From a virus, in the IMG/VR virus record IMGVR_UViG_3300028840_006554, positions 1 through 41,149 of that record: a stretch of DNA of 41,149 nucleotides, one strand, 5' to 3'. Numbering within the stretch: position 1 is the first letter of the stretch; every line of letters begins with the position of its first letter. Position numbers and translations under genes: made by a program. Of this stretch, positions 1-8,077 are shown one piece after another. A model generated the notes under the pieces. The model worked only from the letters and a program-made list of their open reading frames with translations, did no database searches and was not told the origin of the DNA.

Positions 1-149
1 AACCCGTTTTATGCCATACATCCTGATTGTGGAAGTGAATGGGCAACAGCAGCCATAATCTGGTACCACGGGGCGCGTGGGCACCAGACCTTTGCTGGGG
101 TCCAGTCCCCAGGGTACCAATGCTGGTAAGTAAACAATCTGGGTTGTGT
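1..149 (+). other. Tail of an upstream gene, frame unresolved
   Basis: Two frames are open from the window edge. Frame 2 closes at a TAA at 56-58 and would end in a hydrophobic strand followed by NGQQQP. Frame 1 runs to a TAA at 127-129 and ends in SPGYQCW. Neither gives a recognisable domain, so the upstream gene cannot be named. A perfect 8-bp inverted repeat (139-146 with 160-167) follows, then the promoter and terminator listed separately. Confidence 0.35.
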
Positions 150-179
150 TAGACAACTGCAACCCAGGTATGATACAAT
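150..179 (+). promoter_or_regulatory. Putative sigma70-type promoter for the lysis/accessory block
   Basis: TAGACA (150-155) and TACAAT (174-179) are separated by 18 bases; an alternative -10, TATGAT, lies at 169-174. Transcription would start around 183-187, inside the terminator hairpin that follows, so the transcript would miss the left arm of that hairpin and escape termination. This is inference from consensus matching only. Confidence 0.4.
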
Positions 180-182
180 TAA

Positions 183-207
183 GGCACCTAAATAGGTGCC
201 TTTTTTT
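183..207 (+). terminator. Rho-independent terminator
   Basis: An 8-bp perfect stem (GGCACCTA with TAGGTGCC, 183-200, loop of two A) is followed directly by seven T. It should stop transcripts coming from the gene cut by the left window edge. Confidence 0.8.
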
Positions 208-244
208 AATTATCTAACCAATAGAAAGTAGAAAGGGAAAGAAA

Positions 245-523
245 ATGGAATTCGATTTTAGTGTTATTCAAGACCTGGCCATTGGGACAACTGCCCTGGT
301 GCCCATAATCATTGGACTGGTTACCCTGGCCAAGCGAACTGGTCTTATACAGGATCAGAATGCCCCATATCTGGCTGGTGGGTTGTCAGTAATAGGTTAT
401 GTTGCAGCCCTGCTGTTGCAACAATTTCCTCAGTGGGTGGTTATTGCAGAACCGATTGCCTATTCGGTATACATCTTTCTGGTTGTATCCGGCGTCTACC
501 AGCTAAGTAAGACCAGCAAGTAA
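245..523 (+). CDS. Small three-helix membrane protein, holin candidate
   Basis: 92 residues. Three hydrophobic segments are visible: about 11-29 (IGTTALVPIIIGLVTLA), 42-59 (LAGGLSVIGYVAALLL) and 65-86, with a basic end (SKTSK). Size, topology and position at the head of a late block of small membrane genes fit a phage holin, which oligomerises in the inner membrane and releases endolysin. No endolysin is seen beside it in this window, so the function is inferred. The ATG follows GGGAAAGAAA. It is the first gene after the promoter/terminator junction at 150-207 and is followed after 9 bases by another membrane-anchored protein. Confidence 0.5.
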   Translation: MEFDFSVIQDLAIGTTALVPIIIGLVTLAKRTGLIQDQNAPYLAGGLSVIGYVAALLLQQFPQWVVIAEPIAYSVYIFLVVSGVYQLSKTSK

Positions 524-532
524 CTCTTTAGG

Positions 533-979
533 ATGGATGACCCAAGATCAGCCTGGTCCTGGGATCAGCTACCAACTTGGCTGAGTCCCATTCTGATTGT
601 TCTATACATCCTGAGGAATCATATCAGGGCCTGGTATATACAGTTATTTAAGGTGACAGATGATACCAGGGAACACAGACAGGAACTGGACACAGTTAAG
701 CTGGAAGCAAGCTTGCAGGACCAGGCTGCCATGCGACTCAGGCAGATTCAGATTGACAACCAGGCTTTGAATATCCTAAAAGAAACCATTGACTGGTCAA
801 GGGTTGAATTCAATGACGTTGAACAGCAGGTTCGGGGAATTCATATGGCAATCCAGAGAAATAATGACTTAATAACTTTATTGAATCAACATCTGGTTCA
901 GGTTATTCAAAAGCAGAATCGAATTCTTGACCTGATACAAGGTGACCTGGGAAAGGATAGGGATGGGGACATTGATTGA
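533..979 (+). CDS. Membrane-anchored coiled-coil protein
   Basis: 148 residues. A hydrophobic stretch near the N-terminus (about residues 13-28, WLSPILIVLYIL) is followed by a long charged helical region (about 40-140) rich in Q, E, L and I with heptad-like spacing, ending in an acidic tail (DRDGDID). This architecture, one membrane anchor plus a coiled coil next to a holin candidate, is seen in spanin-like and lysis-accessory proteins, but no family is recognised. It lies 9 bases after the holin candidate and its 3' end overlaps a possible 34-codon ORF. Confidence 0.55.
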   Translation: MDDPRSAWSWDQLPTWLSPILIVLYILRNHIRAWYIQLFKVTDDTREHRQELDTVKLEASLQDQAAMRLRQIQIDNQALNILKETIDWSRVEFNDVEQQVRGIHMAIQRNNDLITLLNQHLVQVIQKQNRILDLIQGDLGKDRDGDID

Positions 980-1067
980 ACAGCTAAAAAAAATCTTTAA
1001 GTGGCAAAAAAGGGAATCAGCTGAGATAACACATGCTTTCAGAAGGATTGTTGCATCTACTGAATGA
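963..1067 (+). CDS. Possible 34-residue basic peptide bridging two membrane genes
   Basis: A short ORF starts at ATG 963 behind AAGGATAGGG, a good ribosome-binding site, and overlaps the end of the preceding gene by 17 bases and the start of the next by 35. The peptide is amphipathic and basic (begins MGTLIEQLKKIFKWQKR). It may be a real small protein or may serve to carry ribosomes to the weakly preceded ATG at 1033. No family is recognised. Confidence 0.3.
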   Translation: MGTLIEQLKKIFKWQKRESAEITHAFRRIVASTE

Positions 1068-1368
1068 TACTATTCGGTTAAGAATAGCAGCCCAGGACCT
1101 TGTTATCTTTGTCTGGTTTGCGGTCTGGGCCTACCGATTCATTAATGATTATCGCAAAGGGGGCAATGGGGCAACTTTGGGACTGATTGTCTTTTTTACT
1201 GCCTTGGCAATAATGTACCTTAACGATGCTTTTGGTTTTATTTATCTTTCTTTTGACAGCTGGCATATGCCTTTTTTTAACAGCATTTTTTTATCGATTG
1301 CTGAAATCTCAGGGCTAGCTGTTATTGCAGCCCTGGTTCTATTGCAATGGAAGTTTACTAAGGAATAA
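1033..1368 (+). CDS. Small integral membrane protein
   Basis: 111 residues with about three transmembrane segments: roughly 19-37 (DLVIFVWFAVWAYRF), 49-72 (TLGLIVFFTALAIMYL) and 84-106. A basic loop (NDYRKGG) separates the first two, and the C-terminus is short and basic (QWKFTKE). No domain is recognised. Its position in a block of small membrane genes suggests a lysis or host-takeover role (second holin, antiholin or superinfection exclusion), but nothing in the sequence decides between these. Confidence 0.6.
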   Translation: MLSEGLLHLLNDTIRLRIAAQDLVIFVWFAVWAYRFINDYRKGGNGATLGLIVFFTALAIMYLNDAFGFIYLSFDSWHMPFFNSIFLSIAEISGLAVIAALVLLQWKFTKE

Positions 1369-1370
1369 AA

Positions 1371-1868
1371 ATGACCAAGACAAGGACAGTTATTGATGAA
1401 CTGAAGAAAAAGGTTAAGGGGGACCATATTGCCCTACTGGACTTTGAAAAGTCTTTCTGGCATCGAGTCCGCGACCTGCAATCAGAATACCAGGCTGGGG
1501 AAAAGATAGAAGAAAAGTTTGCTGACCTGATTAAAACGGCAATGTCCCTGCAACAGCAATACCAAAGCAGCCGCGAAAGGTTAGGGGTAATTGCTGCTGC
1601 AAGTCTTGAAGATAAGGATATTTTAGCTGCAATTATTGACGCCAGTGGAACAAGGGCTGTCCTGATCCAGAACCTTATTGAAATATTTTTTCGCTCAGAT
1701 TATAAGATGCTGGTACAGGTCCTTGAACAGATGAACCCGCCCATCAGAACCAAGGCCTGGGGCAAGCTGGAACAGGACCAGCTACAAGATATTGCTGGTG
1801 AAATCTTGCCTCTTTTGACTGAAGAAGTCCAACAAGAGTTATTTCAGGGGTTAGAGGATGAAAGTTAA
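1371..1868 (+). CDS. Hypothetical helical phage protein
   Basis: 165 residues, predicted mostly helical and soluble, with many Q, E, K and L. A conserved-looking core is ILAAIIDASGTRAVLIQNLIEIFF. The C-terminus ends in a glutamate-rich helix (EEVQQELFQGLEDES). No signal peptide, cysteine or recognised motif. It begins 2 bases after the preceding stop and overlaps the next gene by 11 bases, so it belongs to the same transcript. Function unknown. Confidence 0.6.
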   Translation: MTKTRTVIDELKKKVKGDHIALLDFEKSFWHRVRDLQSEYQAGEKIEEKFADLIKTAMSLQQQYQSSRERLGVIAAASLEDKDILAAIIDASGTRAVLIQNLIEIFFRSDYKMLVQVLEQMNPPIRTKAWGKLEQDQLQDIAGEILPLLTEEVQQELFQGLEDES

Positions 1869-2115
1869 TGTGACCACAGAAACTGCCCAGGATGGGGTGA
1901 CCAGAGTCAGTCTGGAACAGTCAAGATCAGGCCTACAGATTGCGGTGACTTGCTCTAAGGATGGATTTGTTATTCAGCCCGGGGAATTGTTCAAGCTGGT
2001 GCCTTATTCTGGTCTGGCTTTTGAGATTATTCCTCATCCTCAGGGGGCGCAGATTGCCAGGGCTCATGAGGACAGCAACTGGTTTAATACGGCAATAGAA
2101 CAAGAGGCAAAATAA
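1858..2115 (+). CDS. Small hypothetical protein
   Basis: 85 residues with alternating hydrophobic and polar stretches that suggest a small beta-rich domain (VTRVSLEQS, LQIAVTCS, GLAFEIIPHP). The ATG lies inside the end of the preceding gene (11-base overlap) and the stop is followed directly by the next ATG, so translation is probably coupled. No family recognised. Confidence 0.55.
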   Translation: MKVNVTTETAQDGVTRVSLEQSRSGLQIAVTCSKDGFVIQPGELFKLVPYSGLAFEIIPHPQGAQIARAHEDSNWFNTAIEQEAK

Positions 2116-2298
2116 ATGGCTGAAACTATCCAAAAGTACAAAGTAATTGGGTCCATTGATGATCAGAACCGGCTGACCCAGGAAGTGGTACCACCCAAAA
2201 GCTGGCTGGCCAAAGTAGCGGAAAAAGCAGAAGTCTTTGTGGTGGGCTGGCTGACAGGGGCAATTACTGCTGCTATGACTTTCTGGCTACTGTCCTGA
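2116..2298 (+). CDS. Small C-tail-anchored membrane protein
   Basis: 60 residues. The N-terminal 30 residues are soluble and the C-terminus is one hydrophobic helix (VVGWLTGAITAAMTFWLLS), so the protein would sit in the inner membrane by its tail. It starts right after the preceding stop (TAA ATG), which implies coupled translation. It is the last clear gene before the non-coding region in front of the terminase genes. Function unknown. Confidence 0.55.
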   Translation: MAETIQKYKVIGSIDDQNRLTQEVVPPKSWLAKVAEKAEVFVVGWLTGAITAAMTFWLLS

Positions 2299-2385
2299 AT
2301 GGCCCTGAGACTTACCAGGATGGGCAGGACAAGGATTATAGGCAAAAAAGGTATGCTAAGTACCAAAATTAGGAAAAGGGCTTAG
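2299..2385 (+). CDS. Possible 28-residue arginine/lysine-rich peptide
   Basis: The ATG follows the previous stop by one base (TGAATG). The peptide is very basic (about ten R or K in 28 residues) and has no acidic residue. Such a composition can arise by chance in a non-coding region, but the tight spacing resembles the neighbouring coupled genes. Low confidence. Confidence 0.25.
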   Translation: MALRLTRMGRTRIIGKKGMLSTKIRKRA

Positions 2386-2523
2386 AGGCGATTCTATGGC
2401 GTTCCAGGGGCAACCTTTTGGGAAGCAACCCCTGGCTGTTAGCAGCCCCCACCATTGCAAAGGGAAACTGTCACCCCGCAGGGGGCGAAACGTAGTGCAG
2501 CAGCCCCGCGGGTTTCGCGGGGC

Positions 2524-2550
2524 TTGACAGTTGACCGGCAATGGTACAAT
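2524..2550 (+). promoter_or_regulatory. Putative promoter of the packaging/head operon
   Basis: A perfect TTGACA (2524-2529) and TACAAT (2545-2550) are 15 bases apart; the short spacing is offset by an extended -10 (TGG before TACAAT). The -35 box abuts the GC-rich hairpin at 2502-2524. The transcript would begin in the tandem repeat and reach the small terminase ATG after about 55 bases. Confidence 0.5.
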
Positions 2551-2604
2551 GGATAGGGCTGCCAGGGTTGCAAAGGTGGATAGGGCTGCCAAGGTTGTAA
2601 GGAT
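2551..2604 (+). repeat. Two-copy 27-bp tandem repeat in the 5' leader
   Basis: Units 2551-2577 and 2578-2604 both begin GGATAGGGCTGCC and are alike through a GGTTG core, differing at a few positions. They lie between the putative promoter and the small terminase ATG, so they would be in the mRNA leader. They could bind terminase (pac-like iterons) or simply reflect slippage. Confidence 0.6.
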
Positions 2605-2610
2605 AAGAAA

Positions 2611-3120
2611 ATGGATGAATTAAAACCGCTAAGTGAAAGAGTACCCATCAAAAAACATCGACTATTCATTGATGAATTATTCAAATGCAATATGCATCAG
2701 GCCCAGGCATATCTTAATGTTTATGGTGGGGATTATGACAATGCGCGCGCCAGATCGTCAGGATTAGTTGCAAAGCGTAACATTGCAGAGGAAATTGAAC
2801 GCAGATTAAGTGAAAAAGCAATGACTGCCAATGAAGTAATTGCTCGATTGGCAGAACAGGCCCAGGCCCAGTATAGCGATTACATCAGCCCTGATGGGAC
2901 TGTTGATTTGGGCAGGCTGCTGGAAGATGGAAAAGGACATTTAATCAAAAAGACCAAGCACAACAAAGATGGTAAGCTGGAAGTTGAATTTTATGATGCT
3001 CAATCAGCATTGGTTCACATTGGAAAGATACATTCACTTTTTACTGATAGGGTTGAGCATACAGGGGAAGTTGAACATAAGGTCAAGGTCATTGGGGGTC
3101 TGGACCTAGATGACATTTAG
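2611..3120 (+). CDS. terS: Terminase small subunit
   Basis: 169 residues. The N-terminal half (about 15-75) fits the helix-turn-helix DNA-binding region of small terminase: LFIDELFKCNMHQAQAYLNVYG followed by a second helix with ARARSSGLVA, then IAEEIERRLSEKA. The rest matches the Terminase_2-like pattern with a helical oligomerisation region (MTANEVIARLAEQA) and an acidic C-terminus (GLDLDDI). It recognises phage DNA and directs the large subunit. The ATG follows AAGGATAAGAAA. It overlaps the large-subunit gene by 11 bases, which is standard for this pair. Confidence 0.8.
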   Translation: MDELKPLSERVPIKKHRLFIDELFKCNMHQAQAYLNVYGGDYDNARARSSGLVAKRNIAEEIERRLSEKAMTANEVIARLAEQAQAQYSDYISPDGTVDLGRLLEDGKGHLIKKTKHNKDGKLEVEFYDAQSALVHIGKIHSLFTDRVEHTGEVEHKVKVIGGLDLDDI

Positions 3121-4417
3121 TATTATTAATGGACCAGCTAACACGGCTGACTTTACGTTCTATGGTGGGGCCAGAGATTTTGCTATGTATAAGGGGGCTG
3201 AAGCAATTCTACATGGCCCAGCTGAAACAGGCAAGACCCTATCAGCCCTTAACTTTTTGCATCTTTGTGCCTATAAATATCCTGGTTGCAGCCTGGTCAT
3301 TGCCAGAAAGACTTTGGCATCAACTTATTCAACTGTCTTGCAAACTTTTCAGAACAAGGTCATTAGTTCAGACCCTGTTCAGCCCTATGGGGGACAAAAG
3401 CCAGAATGGTTTCAATATCCAACTGGGTCAAGAATCTGGATTGCAGGCTTAGACAAGTCAGGCAAGATTCTGTCAGCAGAGCATGACATTATCTATGTGA
3501 ACCAGGCTGAAGAATTGATGTTAGATGACTGGGAAACATTGACCACCAGAACTACTGGCAGGGCTGGTAATATGCCCTACAGCCAGACCATTGGGGATGC
3601 AAATCCAGCATATCCAGGCCATTGGATGTATACCAGGGAATCGATTAGATTGTTTTATTCTCACCATACTGACAACCCTGTCCTATATGACCCATTAACA
3701 GGACAGCTGACCCAGCAAGGCCAAGTAACCATTTCCAGACTCAAGAATCTGACCGGCATGCGCCGGGTTAGGCTATATGAAGGTAAACCTGCCCAGGCTG
3801 AAGGGGTTATATTTGAGGATTGGAATCCGGCTGTTCACTTGATAACAGCTGATCAGTGCCCTAAAGAATTCCCCAGGTATATTGCTGGCCAGGACTGGGG
3901 ATATACCCACCCTGGGGTGTTAGGTATATGGGGGGTTGATTCTGATGGGCGCATGTACCTAATTAGGCAGGTATATCGGACTGGCCAAACCATTGACTGG
4001 TGGGTTGAAAGGGCTCAGGAATTACACAAAAAGTACCGGCTGGAAGCTATTGCCTGTGGTCCTGATCAGCCAGCGTATATTGAATCTTACCAACAGGCTG
4101 GGCTGCCAGCAGTGCCAGCTATCAATGACGTATTGCCAGGTATCAATACGGTTCAGCAAAGACTTCAGACAGCTGGGGATGGAAAGCCCAGGCTGTTTAT
4201 TGTACGCGATTCCCTAATCTACCAGGACCAGTCCTTGATTGATGCCAAGAAGCCCCATAAGACAGAAGATGAATTTGGGGGTTATGTCTGGGCCAATCGA
4301 CAAGATAAGGAACAGCCTGTCAAGGTTGAAGATGATGGGATGGATATGGCCAGATATGCAGCTATGTATGCTGACAAACCTATACCCAAAGCCAAAGTTG
4401 TGATGATAGATTGGTGA
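3110..4417 (+). CDS. terL: Terminase large subunit (packaging ATPase-nuclease)
   Basis: 435 residues, the usual length. A Walker A loop, GPAETGKT, is at 36-43; a Walker B-like strand, IIYVNQAEEL, is at about 127-136 with the acidic pair at its end; a coupling-motif-like GDANP is at 162-166. The C-terminal RNase H-fold nuclease begins at about 255 with GQDWGYTHPG (first catalytic Asp at 262), and further acidic residues lie at ACGPDQP and near the C-terminus (DDGMDMARYA). It pumps DNA into the prohead through the portal and cuts concatemers. Its ATG lies within the end of the small-subunit gene and the portal follows after 4 bases. Confidence 0.92.
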   Translation: MTFSIINGPANTADFTFYGGARDFAMYKGAEAILHGPAETGKTLSALNFLHLCAYKYPGCSLVIARKTLASTYSTVLQTFQNKVISSDPVQPYGGQKPEWFQYPTGSRIWIAGLDKSGKILSAEHDIIYVNQAEELMLDDWETLTTRTTGRAGNMPYSQTIGDANPAYPGHWMYTRESIRLFYSHHTDNPVLYDPLTGQLTQQGQVTISRLKNLTGMRRVRLYEGKPAQAEGVIFEDWNPAVHLITADQCPKEFPRYIAGQDWGYTHPGVLGIWGVDSDGRMYLIRQVYRTGQTIDWWVERAQELHKKYRLEAIACGPDQPAYIESYQQAGLPAVPAINDVLPGINTVQQRLQTAGDGKPRLFIVRDSLIYQDQSLIDAKKPHKTEDEFGGYVWANRQDKEQPVKVEDDGMDMARYAAMYADKPIPKAKVVMIDW

Positions 4418-4421
4418 CCTA

Positions 4422-6737
4422 ATGACTACAGAAATTATTAAGAGTATAGACCAGGCAGTTAGTGACTCAGTTCAAGTCAGGGCGACCCAACCAGAACAGG
4501 GCAGAAGCCCCCTACTAGCAATTTTAGCTAGGGCTGGGGAATTAATAAGCCCCTGGTGGTCCCAGCGTAGGGACTCAGAACTGGACAGATTCTATAAGTC
4601 CAGTGACCACATTGCTGGGGCTTTCTATACCTTGACCAGCAGGCTAACATCTGTCCCATATCGCGTTGAACCAAGGGACCCTAGCATTGCCAGGCATAGA
4701 AGGTTGGCAGAAGAATACCAACTAAATTTAGAATCTGAATCAGAGTTCGGGCAGGGCTGGGGCACCTTGCTGACCAAGCTGTTGATGGACTTATACTCAA
4801 GTGATAATGGCCTCTTTGTTGAAGTCATTGGTGGGGGAAACAAGGATGGACCTATTAGGGGGCTGCCAGTTGGCTTGGCTCATTTAGACAGTCACAGATG
4901 TACCAGAACAGGGTCTGTTGAATATCCTGTCCTGTATGAAGATACTGATGGGCGCATGTACCGGCTACACAGAACCAGAGTTCTCTATAGGTCCCAATTA
5001 CCCAGCAGCAGGGCTGATATGTATGGGGTGGGATTCTGCTGGCTGTCAAGATGTCTTAATGTGGCCCAATCAATGGTTGATGTAGCAGTCTACAAACAGG
5101 AAAAATTAGGCAGTAGGCAAAAAAGGGCTATTGGCATCACCCAGGGGGGTCTTGACCCTGAAGATGTAGCATCAGCTATGGCTATGGCCAATGCCACAAT
5201 GGACAGCAGAGGCATAAGACGTTATAGCCAGGTCCCATTCATAGGTGATAGGAATATTCCAGATGGGGATATTTCCTTGATTGATCTGGTCAGCTTGCCT
5301 GACGGATTCAATTATGAGGATGATGTCACCCTGGGCATGTTCACTATTGCCCTGGCAGGCAACGTTCCAGCAAGATGGTTATGGCCTGCAACTATGACCG
5401 GGGCAACCAAGGCAGACGCAATGTTCCAGCATGTGGCAGGGCTGTCTGGTGGGCCTGGGGCAACCCTGAAGATGATAGCTGAAATGCTGGGGGGCCCTGC
5501 AACTGGGACTGGTGGTGCCCTTTCCGATGTACCCAGGTTTCTGCCTGCCCCCCTAAAGATGGTCTTTGATTTTCAGGATGATGAACAAGATAGAATGGCG
5601 GCTGAAATTGCCAAGGCCAGGGCAGAGGCAAGGCAAAAGAATCTAGACTCTGAAGTTATATCCATCAGGACAGCCCGAGAGGATATGCTAACAAAGGGGG
5701 AATTGACAGAGTCTCAATTTGAGGAATTAGAATTAGATTCTGGTAGACTGCCAGATGGTCTGGACATCCTGACTCTGTTCCATACCAAGGATGAACAATT
5801 TGTAGGGCTCTTGGCTATTGATGCCCAAGGGGACCCCTTAGATGTTGAAACTAATGACCCAATGATCTGGGCACCGGCGATTGATAAGCAACTAAGAATA
5901 GTGGAGTCTGTAGCGGTCAATGCTGCCAATGGCAAGTTAAAGAAAAAGGCCAGGCAGGTAATTGTTGCTCTAAACAAGCTAAGGGACTTGATTAAGAGTC
6001 CTGGGGAATCGGTTGACATTGAACCAACTGTTGCCCCTGAGGAATCAGAAAATGTTACCCAGGATCAGCAACCACCACAACAGCCCGAACCTAAACAAGA
6101 AGAAGAGGATGAAGAAGGGGGTGAAAAGTCCCTATCCCCTTTTGACCTAATTAAAACCAGGGCTGACATGCTGGCTGGTATCAGGTCAGCTATCAGAGGT
6201 TACTGGGCAGGTGACCTTTCAAAATTTCAATTTGTTGATAATATGAATTCTGTTCTGACCAGGCGACTGACCCAGGCCTGGCAAGAGGGTGCAAAAGAGT
6301 GCGGTATCAGGCCAGATGAATTGACAGGACAGGAAATTACAGCCTTGCAAGGTATGATTTCAGGACAGCTATCCTATGTCCTGGGGCTGGCCAATGACAT
6401 TGAGTCTGGCAGCAAGGCAGAAGGGGGAAGGCTGGGCCCATTTTTAGACAGGGCCCAGGTCTGGGCAAGTCAATATCAGGTTGCCAGGGATAGGGGCAGG
6501 GGTATGGCCTGTGCTGACCAAAAGCTGGAATGGGTTATTGATCCAGCCAATGACAACTGTGGGTCTTGCCTTAAATTAGCTGGCAAGGTTAAAAGGGCAT
6601 CATATTGGGATCAGCAGGGAATCTATCCTCAGGTTAATGGTGCCAGCTACTTAGAATGCAAAGGGTATAGGTGTGGTTGTCGGCTACAGCCCACAGATAA
6701 ACCATTGTCAAAGGGCCCATTACCAGGCCTGCCATAA
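4422..6737 (+). CDS. Portal protein fused to a MuF-like head-morphogenesis domain
   Basis: 771 residues, much longer than a portal alone. Residues about 30-460 have the portal pattern (FYTLTSRLTSVPYRVEPRD; NVPARWLWP; helical stem). A low-complexity acidic linker rich in P, Q and E (about 545-590) joins it to a C-terminal domain with the features of the SPP1 gp7/Mu gpF family: a helical region, then DNCGSC (C713, C716), an ASYW motif, and EC..RCGC (C746, C751, C753). The portal is the dodecameric DNA gate at one capsid vertex; MuF-like domains are minor head components. The five cysteines could bind a metal. Fusion of the two is known in other phages but is worth noting. Confidence 0.85.
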   Translation: MTTEIIKSIDQAVSDSVQVRATQPEQGRSPLLAILARAGELISPWWSQRRDSELDRFYKSSDHIAGAFYTLTSRLTSVPYRVEPRDPSIARHRRLAEEYQLNLESESEFGQGWGTLLTKLLMDLYSSDNGLFVEVIGGGNKDGPIRGLPVGLAHLDSHRCTRTGSVEYPVLYEDTDGRMYRLHRTRVLYRSQLPSSRADMYGVGFCWLSRCLNVAQSMVDVAVYKQEKLGSRQKRAIGITQGGLDPEDVASAMAMANATMDSRGIRRYSQVPFIGDRNIPDGDISLIDLVSLPDGFNYEDDVTLGMFTIALAGNVPARWLWPATMTGATKADAMFQHVAGLSGGPGATLKMIAEMLGGPATGTGGALSDVPRFLPAPLKMVFDFQDDEQDRMAAEIAKARAEARQKNLDSEVISIRTAREDMLTKGELTESQFEELELDSGRLPDGLDILTLFHTKDEQFVGLLAIDAQGDPLDVETNDPMIWAPAIDKQLRIVESVAVNAANGKLKKKARQVIVALNKLRDLIKSPGESVDIEPTVAPEESENVTQDQQPPQQPEPKQEEEDEEGGEKSLSPFDLIKTRADMLAGIRSAIRGYWAGDLSKFQFVDNMNSVLTRRLTQAWQEGAKECGIRPDELTGQEITALQGMISGQLSYVLGLANDIESGSKAEGGRLGPFLDRAQVWASQYQVARDRGRGMACADQKLEWVIDPANDNCGSCLKLAGKVKRASYWDQQGIYPQVNGASYLECKGYRCGCRLQPTDKPLSKGPLPGLP

Positions 6738-6767
6738 TCAAAACGTATTAAGCAAGGAGTCATTAAG

Positions 6768-7043
6768 ATGATACAAGGCAGCATCAATCCGGTTGTAGTG
6801 GTCAGCAGCCCAAACAAAATACAAGCTGGGGCTGCAATTCCTGTGGCAGCCATTGCAGCAGCTGATGTAGGCACTAGGGCCATTGATGGGGGGTCTATTC
6901 AGCCTGTTTACGTGGTAGATGATGCCTACATTGCTACACGGGGCCTGCAAGCTGGGGACCCCATTCCTGTTCTTGCCCTTTCTGGGCGTGGTCAGACGGC
7001 TGGGGCTGCAATTCCTGTCTATCTTATCTCGGGGACCTTGTAA
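6768..7043 (+). CDS. Small head protein, decoration candidate
   Basis: 91 residues, almost without charged residues and rich in A, G, I, V and P. A short motif is internally repeated: AGAAIPV occurs at about 25-31 and again at 78-84, and GDPIPV at about 64-69, giving a repeated small beta-strand pattern. It follows the portal-MuF gene and its last base overlaps the next gene's start (TAATG). Position and composition suggest a virion decoration or head-stabilising protein. No family is recognised. Confidence 0.5.
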   Translation: MIQGSINPVVVVSSPNKIQAGAAIPVAAIAAADVGTRAIDGGSIQPVYVVDDAYIATRGLQAGDPIPVLALSGRGQTAGAAIPVYLISGTL

Positions 7044-7963
7044 TGGCACATCCAGACATCTTTTATGATGCATACGACAAAGGGGTTATTAAGGGGCAAC
7101 CCTATGGCAACTTTATTGTTGGGGGGACTGTCTATACAGTTTTAAGGGACTCAACCGGAACAGACCTGATTATTAAAGATGGGCAGCTGATTACCCTGGG
7201 CCCTGAAATATCTATACCGGCTGGCCTGGTGCCCAATTGGACTCAGGTCAATAAGTTTGGTCGAAGCACTAATGTTGATTCTGGGATTGATACTGACATC
7301 TGGGATAGGGCCAATGCTACTAATGACCAGGATATATGGCTGGCTCCTACAGCAGCCAGAATCCACACCATTGCCTCAACCAGTGCCCAGGACACAACTG
7401 GGGGGACCGGGACTAATTCTATCACTATTTCTTACTTGCCAGACTGGAACACAGCAGAGCAAACGGAAACAGTGACCGGCAATTTGAATGCTGGAATTGC
7501 TATGGCCAATGCTGCTGTCATTATTCACAGGATGAAGATCAATCCTCAGGCTAGTAGCACATCTGTAAATGTGGGCACTATCACTGCAACTGCGGCTGTT
7601 GATGCAACTGTTACTGCCCAGATTCAGCCTAACGAGGGTCAAACTCAAATGGCAATATATGGAATTCCATCAACCCAAGCAGCCTATTTGACCGGTTTTT
7701 ATTTTAGTGTGCTAAGGGCCAATGCAGCTACAGCCTTTGTTGACATGCGCTTATTGTTCAATCCTGTCCCCCAGATTAATCCAACAGTCTTTTTAGTCAA
7801 GCATAGTTTAGGAACACAAAGTACTGGTGGCAATCCTGTCCAGCATTTCTTTAATCCCTATAACCGATTTACAGGACCAGGAATCTTTAAGATGCAAGGG
7901 GCTGGGTCAGCTAATGATTTGGATGTATCAGCAGGCTTTGATTTGTACCTTGAAACTTTATAA
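7043..7963 (+). CDS. Virion structural protein, head-region beta-rich
   Basis: 306 residues, rich in T, A, N and I with the alternating pattern of beta-sandwich virion proteins. A motif, FGRSTNVDSGIDTDIWD (about 72-88), resembles a stretch I know from structural proteins of various marine and environmental podo- and siphoviruses, followed by repeated Ala/Thr-rich strands. It is translationally coupled to the small protein before it (TAATG). No gene follows for 174 bases on this strand. Probably a head decoration or fibre component; the exact role is unknown. Confidence 0.6.
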   Translation: MAHPDIFYDAYDKGVIKGQPYGNFIVGGTVYTVLRDSTGTDLIIKDGQLITLGPEISIPAGLVPNWTQVNKFGRSTNVDSGIDTDIWDRANATNDQDIWLAPTAARIHTIASTSAQDTTGGTGTNSITISYLPDWNTAEQTETVTGNLNAGIAMANAAVIIHRMKINPQASSTSVNVGTITATAAVDATVTAQIQPNEGQTQMAIYGIPSTQAAYLTGFYFSVLRANAATAFVDMRLLFNPVPQINPTVFLVKHSLGTQSTGGNPVQHFFNPYNRFTGPGIFKMQGAGSANDLDVSAGFDLYLETL

Positions 7964-8077
7964 CCTTTATACTACTTGAAACCGTAGGTTTCCCACAATG
8001 GGCAGATTAAGCAACATAAGGCAACACAAGACCCTGGTAGCCTATTTACAGAAAAAAGGGTCTTGCTATACCAGGTA

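Larger units (their letters stand above)
2386..2610. other. Hairpin-rich non-coding region before terminase genes, candidate packaging/regulatory site
   Basis: No convincing gene on either strand. It holds a 7-bp inverted repeat (2404-2410 with 2429-2435), a small CCCC/GGGG hairpin near 2474-2486, a perfect 9-bp GC-rich hairpin (AGCCCCGCG, loop GGTTT, CGCGGGGCT; 2502-2524), a promoter (2524-2550) and a tandem repeat (2551-2604). Phage cos or pac sites are often next to the small terminase gene, so this is a natural candidate, but no experimentally known site is recognised. Confidence 0.5.

Noticed and set aside
8027-8065. 8-bp inverted repeat (CAAGACCC / GGGTCTTG) after the head protein gene
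   Set aside because: The loop is 23 bases and there is no T run, so I did not call it a terminator.
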